From the NCBI GenBank assembly GCA_964524755.1, contig CAZGDR010000024.1, positions 1 to 30,180 of the forward strand: a stretch of 30,180 nucleotides of DNA, in the 5' to 3' direction. The notes below the pieces were generated by a model, which saw nothing but the letters and a program-made list of their open reading frames with translations, was not told the origin of the DNA and did not search any database. This DNA comes from JAQVOO01 sp964524755. GTDB lineage: Bacteria > Spirochaetota > Spirochaetia > Sphaerochaetales > Sphaerochaetaceae. Positions 14,828 through 22,221 of this stretch are shown here, in pieces. Position 1 is the stretch's first letter. Each line of letters starts with the position of its first letter. The translations under genes and the position numbers were made by a program.

Positions 14828-16586
14828 GGATTCGTGCTGCAACTGGCAGAGGTACCCGCGCAAGCCTCGCTATCTCTTCAGCAGAAGCCGAGAGCAAAGC
14901 CTCTAAAGTCCCAAAAGTCTGCATTAACCGCTTACTACGAGCAGGTCCCACCCCTCCTATTGATTCAAGAAGAAGGAATGTGGCCTCTTTGGAACGTTGT
15001 TGTTGGTTTAACGATGTTGCAAACCGATGAGTTTCATCACGCACTGCCTGTAGTAGCTTCAAGGCCTCTGAGCTCTCTGAAAGACGCAAAGGGGGTCTTT
15101 CGTCGGGGAAATGAATATCCTCGTATTCACCAGCAAGTGCGACTACCGGCAAATCATCCAACCCTAAATCACGCAGAGCTTCCCGGGCAACGTTTACTTG
15201 TCCTTTGCCTCCATCAATTAAAATCAAATCAGGGAGGGGGTTCTTTTCTCGCACCTGGCGAGTGTAACGTCTGGTTACCGCCTCTCGAATAGAGGCAAAG
15301 TCATCTATCTTCCCCTCTAAACCACGAATGTTGAATCTTCGATAATTTCTCTTGTCAGGGGTCCCATCTATAAACGTAATAAGAGAAGCTACGGTATATT
15401 TACCAGCTAAATGAGCGACGTCAAAACCTTCAATATGTTTGGGCAAATTATCTAGTTCCAGGACCCGCATGAGCTCTTCCAACGCCTCGGGATTTTCCCT
15501 GCTTTTTAGTCGTTTCTCAACATCTCTGGCGGCATTCTCTGCTGCCATACGTAATACACGATAATGTTTCCCCTCACCAGGGAGTGAGACTTCAGTTGCT
15601 ACTGAGAGTTCATTTTTAAAGAAAGTTTGAATTAAAGTGCTGTCAATATCATGAGAGACGTAGAGTTGTTGAGGAATGTTTCCCCCATCTCCATAGTATT
15701 GGACTAAGAAGTGTAATAAGGTTTCAGTCTCATCCCCAAAGGTTTCTGCCCGATAGAGAGCCTTTCCCATGAGTCGTCCATCTCGTATCTGCATAATAGA
15801 GATTGTGGCTAAATGCATCCGCATTTCACAAGCCGCATAGTCGCGGCTTTCAGTTGAGAAATCCTGTACCTGTTGGGCTTGAGTAACCGTCTCTAGCGCA
15901 TATAACAAATCACGCTTTTCGGCCGCTATTTCAAATTTCTCCTCTTTTGCCGCCTTCATCATCTCATCTTTAACCTGACGGATCAAATTATCATCCTTAC
16001 CCGTCAAGAAGGCTCGCACCTTGGCTATATGCTTGGCATACTCCTCTTCTGTTACAAGACCAGCACATGGCCCACAACAACGTCCTATGTGGTAGTAGAG
16101 ACAAGGAGAATACCGTTTCCTCAAGGGAATTCCACATTTGCGCAACGGAAATATTTTATCGATTAAATCTAAATATCTGTCGAGACTTTTTACATCGGGG
16201 TACGGGCCATAATATTCTGATCCATCCTGAATAACCCGACGAGTCTTAAAAACTTTAGGAAATTTTTCATTGGTAATCCGAATGAGAGGATAACTCTTTC
16301 CATCTTTTAACGAAATATTATAATGGGGGTTATGTTGCTTAATAAGATTATTTTCAAGGACTAACGCTTCATATTCGTTCCCAGTAATAATGTACTCTAT
16401 GGTAGCAATCTTACTGACTAGGAATGAAGTTTTAATATCCTTGCCACTTAAAAAATAGGAAGTAACACGGTTACGTAAATCTTTGGCTTTTCCCACATAT
16501 ATTATCTTACCTGCACTATTCTTCATCAGGTATACACCGGGAAGATGAGGTAATGTTTTGGCTAGTTCTTTAGGGTTCATTTCCAT
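14808..16586 (-). CDS. uvrC: UvrABC system protein C (excinuclease subunit)
   Basis: The 592-residue nuclease makes both incisions in nucleotide excision repair. In order: a GIY-YIG domain (LPGVYLMKN, GKIIYVGKAKDLRNRV, 13-100), a cysteine-rich region (C151, C163, C169, C173 area: CGIP, CLYYHIGRCCGPC), the UVR/UvrB-binding helix pair near 205-235, an RNase H-like nuclease domain (FDVAHLAGKYTVAS; LILIDGGKGQ) and a C-terminal helix-hairpin-helix (SIGGVGPARSKRLM). Length is normal. Starts at 16586 or 16580 are both possible. It diverges from the photoproduct-lyase-like gene and converges on holA. Confidence 0.97.
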   Translation of the reverse strand: MEMNPKELAKTLPHLPGVYLMKNSAGKIIYVGKAKDLRNRVTSYFLSGKDIKTSFLVSKIATIEYIITGNEYEALVLENNLIKQHNPHYNISLKDGKSYPLIRITNEKFPKVFKTRRVIQDGSEYYGPYPDVKSLDRYLDLIDKIFPLRKCGIPLRKRYSPCLYYHIGRCCGPCAGLVTEEEYAKHIAKVRAFLTGKDDNLIRQVKDEMMKAAKEEKFEIAAEKRDLLYALETVTQAQQVQDFSTESRDYAACEMRMHLATISIMQIRDGRLMGKALYRAETFGDETETLLHFLVQYYGDGGNIPQQLYVSHDIDSTLIQTFFKNELSVATEVSLPGEGKHYRVLRMAAENAARDVEKRLKSRENPEALEELMRVLELDNLPKHIEGFDVAHLAGKYTVASLITFIDGTPDKRNYRRFNIRGLEGKIDDFASIREAVTRRYTRQVREKNPLPDLILIDGGKGQVNVAREALRDLGLDDLPVVALAGEYEDIHFPDERPPLRLSESSEALKLLQAVRDETHRFATSLNQQQRSKEATFLLLESIGGVGPARSKRLMQTFGTLEALLSASAEEIARLARVPLPVAARILKTLHL

Positions 16587-16645
16587 ACGTGGTTTAGCAT
16601 ACTCTCCGATTGATGAAAATGCAATAATACCAGTACACTACAACT

Positions 16646-17908
16646 ATGGAACAAGAACTCACTAACAGATTTCCTCTATTTTCAAGCCTCAGAACAGAAG
16701 ACCAACAATTCCTGACAGACATTGTAGAAACATACCACTGCTCCTTTCAACAGACGCGTCTATTAATTGAACAAGCGGCAGACCTCGCTCTTTGGCAACA
16801 ACAACCTATTTCAGAAATGTGGGACGAAACCGCAGGGGGCAATAAAACAGGGAAACCCCGCACAAAAGCTATCATTGAAGATGTCCTCGCTAAAATAGAC
16901 TCCATGCGCCAAGCTCCCACCGATTATTCAGATTTTACCATAAAGCCAGAAGTTCCTAAAAAAGCGACCCATGTCGAAATTATAGAAGGGGCAACGTTGC
17001 TAGGAAGTTGTCCCTGTCCCAAAGCCGGTGAAATAACTCGCTGTTGTAATCTATTAACCTTAGATGCCGTAAGACAGTGTTCTTTTGGGTGTGCCTATTG
17101 TTCCATCCAATCGTTTTATCATAAAGACGAGATTCTATTTGTTGAAAATTTACAGCAGCATCTGGAACAACTAGAATTGCCAGAAGGAGCTTGGCATATT
17201 GGCACAGGACAATCATCCGATTCACTGATGTGGGGGAACGCCCATGGTTTACTGGATAGTCTCTCAGCTTTTGTTCACCAGCATCCTGAGATAGTGTTAG
17301 AATTAAAAACCAAATCGGCACGTACAGACTGGATTGATTCTCATCCGTTTCCGAGCAATGTGGTGGCAACATGGTCGCTCAATGCTCCAACGATAGTCGA
17401 AAAAGAAGAACATTTAACTGCATCGCTCACTCATAGGTTGCAGGCGGCTAGAAAAGCAGCTGATGCAGGTCTCCTAGTTGGTTTTCATCTCCACCCTATG
17501 GTCTATTTTGCTGGTTGGCAAAAAGAGTACACCTTCGTTATTGAGAGTATTATTCATAACTTCTCGCCTGAAGAAGTAGTGATGATTTCGTTTGGGACCC
17601 TTACATTCACCAAAGAAGTTTTACGGAAACTACGAACTTCCAGGCGCCCCAGCCGCATCCTACAAATGGAGCTCACTGAAGTTGCCGGTAAGTATTCGTA
17701 CCCTCTTGCTGTCAAAGAAGAACTTTTCTCTTTTGCCTACAAAGCCTTCCCTGCCGATTGGAAACTGAAAACAGGACCTTTCTATTATTTATGCATGGAA
17801 TTACCTGAACTGTGGGAACCGGTGTTTGGATACTCGTATCCCAACAATGCCTCTTTTGAAGCTGACATGAAACATCATTACCAAAAAAAGGTGAGATTGC
17901 GGAAATAA
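16646..17908 (+). CDS. Spore photoproduct lyase-like radical SAM protein
   Basis: The 420-residue protein has a radical SAM cluster motif CSFGCAYC (C145, C149, C152, CX3CX2C) followed by SIQSFYH and later ELKTKSARTDWI, NVVATWSLNAP and GFHLHPMVYF, the pattern of the SPL family, which repairs the thymine dimer known as spore photoproduct. An N-terminal helical segment (1-110) is present as in SplB. Spirochaetes do not sporulate, so another UV lesion or substrate is possible. It diverges from uvrC, supporting a DNA repair role. No clear ribosome site precedes the ATG. Confidence 0.85.
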   Translation: MEQELTNRFPLFSSLRTEDQQFLTDIVETYHCSFQQTRLLIEQAADLALWQQQPISEMWDETAGGNKTGKPRTKAIIEDVLAKIDSMRQAPTDYSDFTIKPEVPKKATHVEIIEGATLLGSCPCPKAGEITRCCNLLTLDAVRQCSFGCAYCSIQSFYHKDEILFVENLQQHLEQLELPEGAWHIGTGQSSDSLMWGNAHGLLDSLSAFVHQHPEIVLELKTKSARTDWIDSHPFPSNVVATWSLNAPTIVEKEEHLTASLTHRLQAARKAADAGLLVGFHLHPMVYFAGWQKEYTFVIESIIHNFSPEEVVMISFGTLTFTKEVLRKLRTSRRPSRILQMELTEVAGKYSYPLAVKEELFSFAYKAFPADWKLKTGPFYYLCMELPELWEPVFGYSYPNNASFEADMKHHYQKKVRLRK

Positions 17909-17927
17909 TAAATATATTGTGATAGAG

Positions 17928-17956
17928 TTGACAATAGGACTATTCCTAGCGATAAT
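17928..17956 (+). promoter_or_regulatory. Strong sigma-70 promoter of the E2-like gene
   Basis: A perfect -35 TTGACA (17928-17933), exact 17-bp spacer and GATAAT (17951-17956, one base off consensus). The spacer contains TAGGA/TCCTA (17935-17939 and 17944-17948), a small inverted repeat that could bind a regulator. Confidence 0.8.
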
Positions 17957-17995
17957 TGACACAAAAGAGACGAATGTAAGGAAAAAAAGCTTGTT

Positions 17996-18940
17996 ATGAA
18001 ACGAAGAAATGATGCAACCTATGTTGCCGACCTTATTCCCTATAAACGTATTTTCCCCTACATCATGCCTAAGCGAACCGATAGCTTAGTTTTTCATAAA
18101 TTTAGTATAGACTTAACTGAAGGGGTTAAATTCATTAAGCATATGAACCGTAATAACCCAGGGGATCATCAATACCGCGTTTTTGAACTGTTTTTAGCAG
18201 CCCTGTTGCGTACCATTGCGATGCGACCCCAATTGAACCGATTCTTGATGAATTACGATACTTGGCAACGCAAAGAGTTGTCATTGAATTTTGTGGTAAA
18301 AGAAAATTATACCGACGACGCACCCGAGCATAGTGCTATTTTGTATTTCACGCCTGACATGATTTTTACTGAAATAGCCAACATTATTAACCATACGATT
18401 GAGGACTCTCGCGCAGGGGGACCGGAAAACGATACTGATGCTGCTATAGAATTTTTCCTTCGTTTTCCTAAATGGGTATTAAAATTTATCGTAAGTATCA
18501 TCGGATTCTTGGATCGCAAGGGCATTGCTCCGAAGGCGCTACGCGATGCCGATGGTTTACACTGTTCAGCTTTTGTCGCTAATTTAGGCAGTATCAATCT
18601 TCTTAGTAGCCCCCACCATCATTTATATGAATGGGGCACCACCTCAATTTTCATAACCATGGGAATGCTTCGTCGCAAGCGAATCATCAACGAAGAAGGG
18701 GAACGCTCTTTTATTGATTCAATGGATATTGGAGTAACCCTCGATGAGCGGATCGCCGATGGATTCTACTTCATCCGATCTATCCAGATATTACAAGATT
18801 ACTTAAACAATCCTGAAAAATTAATGGAACGGCCAGATCTACCTCCTCCCAATCCCACTCACAAAGAGGTGAAACGTAAAAAGAAGGCTTTGAAAAAGGC
18901 CCGGAAATTAAAGAAACGGGAAGAAAAGAGAGCAATTTAA
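17996..18940 (+). CDS. Orphan 2-oxoacid dehydrogenase E2 acyltransferase-like (CAT-fold) protein
   Basis: The 314-residue protein resembles the isolated catalytic domain of E2 acyltransferases/chloramphenicol acetyltransferase. SAFVANLGSINLLSS (191-205) matches the E2 SNLG region, and DERIADGFYFIRS with LQDYLNNPEKL matches the family C-terminus DHRxxDG. The catalytic His is Glu here (E251), so normal acyl transfer is doubtful. There is no lipoyl or subunit-binding domain, and no E1 or E3 gene nearby. A Lys/Arg-rich tail (about 288-314) could bind nucleic acid or membrane. It has its own strong promoter, and is probably expressed well. Substrate and role are unknown. Confidence 0.75.
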   Translation: MKRRNDATYVADLIPYKRIFPYIMPKRTDSLVFHKFSIDLTEGVKFIKHMNRNNPGDHQYRVFELFLAALLRTIAMRPQLNRFLMNYDTWQRKELSLNFVVKENYTDDAPEHSAILYFTPDMIFTEIANIINHTIEDSRAGGPENDTDAAIEFFLRFPKWVLKFIVSIIGFLDRKGIAPKALRDADGLHCSAFVANLGSINLLSSPHHHLYEWGTTSIFITMGMLRRKRIINEEGERSFIDSMDIGVTLDERIADGFYFIRSIQILQDYLNNPEKLMERPDLPPPNPTHKEVKRKKKALKKARKLKKREEKRAI

Positions 18941-18964
18941 GGCTTTAATCATCAAAATTTTTAT

Positions 18965-19387
18965 TTATACTGCTCGTTTGTTAGTATTCATCGACTTACG
19001 GTATACGATGAATCGGTAGTTCAAGAATTCGCTCCCCAAGTTAACCACCATCGTCATTATCAAAACGAGATATTCATTCAAACCCAAAGACACCAAGGGG
19101 TCAACCCACCAGGTAGAAAGCGGTGTGAAGATGGCATAGTAGAGAGCAACTAATAACATCGCTCTAGGTACATTTGCTGCAGATTTGAAGGTAAATTCAC
19201 GGTTCAGGGTAAAGTTATAAAGGACGGAAAGGACGAGCGCTGTAACATAGCTCAATCGATTAGGAAAGTGAGCAAATTCAAAACAGAGCGTAAAGGTAAT
19301 GACCTGTATAATCCCCGCACTTGCCGAAAACAGAACAAACTTCACCATCTGCACTATGTTTTGTTTCTTGGATAGCTCTGTGTGCAT
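18965..19387 (-). CDS. GtrA-like membrane protein
   Basis: The 140-residue protein has four predicted membrane helices and the GtrA pattern: FVLFSASAGIIQ near the start, then YVTALVLSVLYNFTLNREFTF, and FLNYRFIVYR at the end. GtrA proteins are thought to flip polyprenyl-linked sugars for cell-wall or surface glycan synthesis. GGGAG lies 5-6 nt before ATG. It is the last of three minus-strand genes after rsmE and thyX, with a 157-bp gap to thyX, so it may have its own promoter. No glycosyltransferase is adjacent. Confidence 0.85.
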   Translation of the reverse strand: MHTELSKKQNIVQMVKFVLFSASAGIIQVITFTLCFEFAHFPNRLSYVTALVLSVLYNFTLNREFTFKSAANVPRAMLLVALYYAIFTPLSTWWVDPLVSLGLNEYLVLIMTMVVNLGSEFLNYRFIVYRKSMNTNKRAV

Positions 19388-19544
19388 TGCACTCCCATTA
19401 GCCTTCTAAAAAGATGTATCAGTATATCTGCTTACCTTTGTTATAGATACAGGGGAGACGGTAAGAATAGGTCTAATCTTGCTAATCTCAACCACCCCAC
19501 AACGTAGGGGAGGTCAATACCATAGTTATTTCCCTACGAGTCTG

Positions 19545-20369
19545 CTATGGGCGCAATTTCTCTTCAAACATCTCTTTGGCACGACCGGTCAGAGGGTTCT
19601 CCTCTCCATTGAGCATGCTCTTCAGGGCTGCCATCTCGGCTGCTGAAAATCTTTGACCATGTAAAATCAAGGTCTCAAAGGCTTCACAGGCCATGGGACA
19701 AACCGCTCTAACCATGGAGAGAATCACTTCAGCATACGCTCTAATTTCATACTGAGCATGGCTGTCTAGACGTAACTTTAAAAAATGGAAGAGGTTGTGT
19801 AGATCCATCTGCCAATACCACTGTGTGTAGAGGCTCAAGGGCAAGTCAATGCGTGCTATTTCCCGTGCAATCCCTAAATCTAAGAGTGCGTGATAGGTCT
19901 CAAAAGCACGTTTTTGATCTTCTTGTAACAACTGGGTCACTTTATCACGGACAGCGGGATCTAGCGGCTCGGTTGAGCGACCTTGTTTATTGTCCTCACT
20001 TTGTAAATTTATGTGTTCGGGATTGGGGATGTAGGCCTCATCGGGTAAAACACTATACCGCCCTGAAATTTCATTCACTCGCGCAGTTCGGTGCCGTATC
20101 CATTGACGTGCCACGAAAATAGGCATTTTGATGTGAAAGGTAAAGTTCACTTGTTCAAAAGGAGAGGTATGTTCATTACGCATGAGATAGGTGATCAGTC
20201 CCTTGTCCTGACGAAATGTTTTTGTCCCTTCACCATAAGAGACTCGAGCCGCTTGTACTATACGGGAGTCGGACCCCAGATAATCCACCAGTCTCACAAA
20301 TCCTTTATCCAATACGGGGACTTCTTTATCTAAAATCTCTTCAGCTGCGGGAACTATGCAATGTGCCAT
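19545..20369 (-). CDS. thyX: Flavin-dependent thymidylate synthase
   Basis: The 274-residue enzyme methylates dUMP to dTMP using methylene-tetrahydrofolate, FAD and NADPH. The ThyX signature RHRX7S is complete (RHRTARVNEISGRY at 92-105), preceded by EHTSPFEQ (about 66-73). The C-terminal FLKLRLDSHAQYEIRAYA carries the dUMP-binding arginines. Length is slightly above the family mean. A strong GGAGG site lies before the ATG. It is downstream of rsmE on the same strand (55-bp gap). The enzyme is common in anaerobes lacking thyA. Confidence 0.97.
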   Translation of the reverse strand: MAHCIVPAAEEILDKEVPVLDKGFVRLVDYLGSDSRIVQAARVSYGEGTKTFRQDKGLITYLMRNEHTSPFEQVNFTFHIKMPIFVARQWIRHRTARVNEISGRYSVLPDEAYIPNPEHINLQSEDNKQGRSTEPLDPAVRDKVTQLLQEDQKRAFETYHALLDLGIAREIARIDLPLSLYTQWYWQMDLHNLFHFLKLRLDSHAQYEIRAYAEVILSMVRAVCPMACEAFETLILHGQRFSAAEMAALKSMLNGEENPLTGRAKEMFEEKLRP

Positions 20370-20424
20370 GCCACTCCTCCTTGCGCCTGCCTATCTTGCC
20401 ATAAAAATTAACTTGGGACAATCG

Positions 20425-21138
20425 TTACAGGTACCCCATAGCTCCTAGGAGAACAGCTAGAGCTGCAGCGCTGGCCGTCTCTGTACGCAAAATTCTATTC
20501 CCAAAAGATCTGGTTTCAAAGTTATGTTGTAAAAACAACGCTCGTTCTCTATCTGACCATCCTCGTTCTGGGCCAATCGCTAGTACAACCGGTTCAACAA
20601 CCCCTGTTATTTGAGCTAAAGGTTTAGCCCCTAGCATGATATCTAATACTATTTTTGTTTTCCAACTGGAACGGAGTAAGGCTGTATCCAGATTTTTCTC
20701 TAAATATAACTCTGGTAGACCCGTTTTTCCCGATTGCATAGCACCATCTAGGAGATACTTGCGATACTCTCCTGTCGACCAAAGTTTGGCCTCAGCATAC
20801 GAGCGTTCACCAGTATCAGAACCAACCACAAGGATTTGTTCAACTCCGAGACTGACCGCCTCTCTCAAAATTCTTTTCATACAAATTGGACGTATTTGGG
20901 CTACTAAAAGAGTCACGTTATGCAAATCACTAACGGTACTTTCTGGAGACCAATCATAGGCAATCCCTGCCGTATCCATAGCAGTGATCGTTGCAATCCC
21001 AGAAGCTCCATTGACAATTCCCATCCTGAATTTGTCGCCAACCTTCAAATGTAATATCTTACGAATATGGTGAGCGCGGTAGTCATTGTTTGGAATTATT
21101 TGAGGGGGAGACAACTCTTCAAATAGGATGATATTCAT
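20425..21138 (-). CDS. rsmE: 16S rRNA m3U1498 methyltransferase
   Basis: The 237-residue protein has an N-terminal PUA-like domain (HHIRKILHLKVGDKF) and a SPOUT knot with AIGPERGWSDRE and FGNRILRTETASAAAL, diagnostic for RsmE, which methylates N3 of U1498 in the 30S subunit. The ATG at 21138 (MNIILFEE) fits the family; an open frame extends to 21255 but has no support. No proper ribosome site is present: GGAG ends 1 nt before the ATG. The promoter at 21146-21174 places the transcript start at about the start codon, so the mRNA may be leaderless. Confidence 0.94.
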   Translation of the reverse strand: MNIILFEELSPPQIIPNNDYRAHHIRKILHLKVGDKFRMGIVNGASGIATITAMDTAGIAYDWSPESTVSDLHNVTLLVAQIRPICMKRILREAVSLGVEQILVVGSDTGERSYAEAKLWSTGEYRKYLLDGAMQSGKTGLPELYLEKNLDTALLRSSWKTKIVLDIMLGAKPLAQITGVVEPVVLAIGPERGWSDRERALFLQHNFETRSFGNRILRTETASAAALAVLLGAMGYL

Positions 21139-21145
21139 GCTCCGC

Positions 21146-21174
21146 AGTATAGGATGTTGCACGGGGAGTGTAAA
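21146..21174 (-). promoter_or_regulatory. Predicted rsmE promoter giving a leaderless mRNA
   Basis: On the minus strand TTTACA (21169-21174), 17-bp spacer and TATACT (21146-21151), each one base from consensus. Usual spacing puts the first transcribed base at 21138-21140, at or next to the A of ATG. Confidence 0.6.
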
Positions 21175-21222
21175 CAGAGTATCATGAATAACCCAAATGT
21201 GGGGGGAGGGGAGGAAGCGCTG

Positions 21223-22221
21223 ATGACAGAGCTTAAAGTGTTCACTGCAGAGCATAATGATCCTTGGTTTAACCTAGCAACGGAGGATTGGTTGTTTAAA
21301 ACCGCTCTACCAAATCAACATATTTTATTCTTATGGCGCAATAAACCTTGTATCGTAATCGGTCGCTTCCAAAACCCTTGGAACGAATGTAACTTACCAG
21401 CTATGGAAAAAGCAGGGGTTGTACTAGCACGAAGGCAAAGTGGCGGTGGAGCTGTCTATCATGACCTTGGCAATACCAACTTCACTTTTATCTCACCCGC
21501 TGCAGACTATGATATAGATCGCAACTTCACTATTATTACCAAATCTCTAAAAGAGTTTGGAATTGATGCAGTACAATCAGGGAGAAATGATATCTTAGTA
21601 GCCGATAAGAAGGTATCAGGCAGTGCATTCCGTAAAACCTCAAAAAGAGCGTTTCATCATGGCACACTCCTCATCAACTCAGAAATGGAAAAGATGCCAA
21701 ACTACCTGACTCCCGATAAAGATAAATTAAAATCCAAGGGAATCCGTTCTGTCGCCTCTCGTGTTGCTAATCTTACTGAGTTTGCACCAGAGTTAACCCA
21801 TGATTCCCTCTGTGATGCCATCGTCAAAACTTTCTTTACCACCTATGGGCAAACCGCCGAAATTGAAGATCTAAGTATAGAACGACTTTCAAAGATTGAA
21901 ACCCTCTATAAAAAATACCAGAGCTATGCCGACTGGAAATGGCGCTTTGGATCAACGCCTCAATTCGCCCACCCTATCAAAGGACGCTTTAGTTGGGGTG
22001 GTATTACATTGGATTTTGATGTTCAAAATGGTAGTATAGAGTCCTTAACTATTTTTAGTGATGCCCTATCGGTTGAATTCATCGAGTTTTTACAATCAGT
22101 TTTACCTGGCACCCCCTACGCTCTTGAAGCCATAACGAATGTGCTAAAACAGGGGTCTAAAACACTTCCTCCTGAGATGATTGGAGATGTTATTTCACTG
22201 ATCGCCAAGGAATTTGCATGA
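21223..22221 (+). CDS. lplA: Lipoate-protein ligase A
   Basis: The 332-residue enzyme activates lipoate with ATP and attaches it to lipoyl domains (E2 subunits, GcvH). Seen are PWFNLATEDWL, IVIGRFQNPWNE, the RRQSGGGAVYHDLGN loop (70-84) and DKKVSGSAF with the catalytic lysine, then HHGTLLI. A C-terminal accessory domain (about 240-332) makes it full-length LplA. The ATG at 21223 follows GGGGAGGAAG and matches the family start. It overlaps the next gene by 4 bp (ATGA). A weak TTGCAC-17-TATCAT promoter may lie at 21157-21185. Confidence 0.95.
   Translation: MTELKVFTAEHNDPWFNLATEDWLFKTALPNQHILFLWRNKPCIVIGRFQNPWNECNLPAMEKAGVVLARRQSGGGAVYHDLGNTNFTFISPAADYDIDRNFTIITKSLKEFGIDAVQSGRNDILVADKKVSGSAFRKTSKRAFHHGTLLINSEMEKMPNYLTPDKDKLKSKGIRSVASRVANLTEFAPELTHDSLCDAIVKTFFTTYGQTAEIEDLSIERLSKIETLYKKYQSYADWKWRFGSTPQFAHPIKGRFSWGGITLDFDVQNGSIESLTIFSDALSVEFIEFLQSVLPGTPYALEAITNVLKQGSKTLPPEMIGDVISLIAKEFA

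Noticed and set aside
14834..15292. 152-codon plus-strand open frame
   Set aside because: It lies wholly antisense to uvrC, shows no domain, ribosome site or plausible composition, and uvrC is unambiguous there.
19388..19544. Terminator or RNA element between gtrA-like and thyX
   Set aside because: Only short imperfect pairings (CCCC/GGGG, CCATAG/CTATGG) without a U-tract; nothing supportable.
20425..21138. GPERGW in place of GPEGG as an odd RsmE active site
   Set aside because: GPERGW-type loops occur in many RsmE proteins, so it is not unusual.
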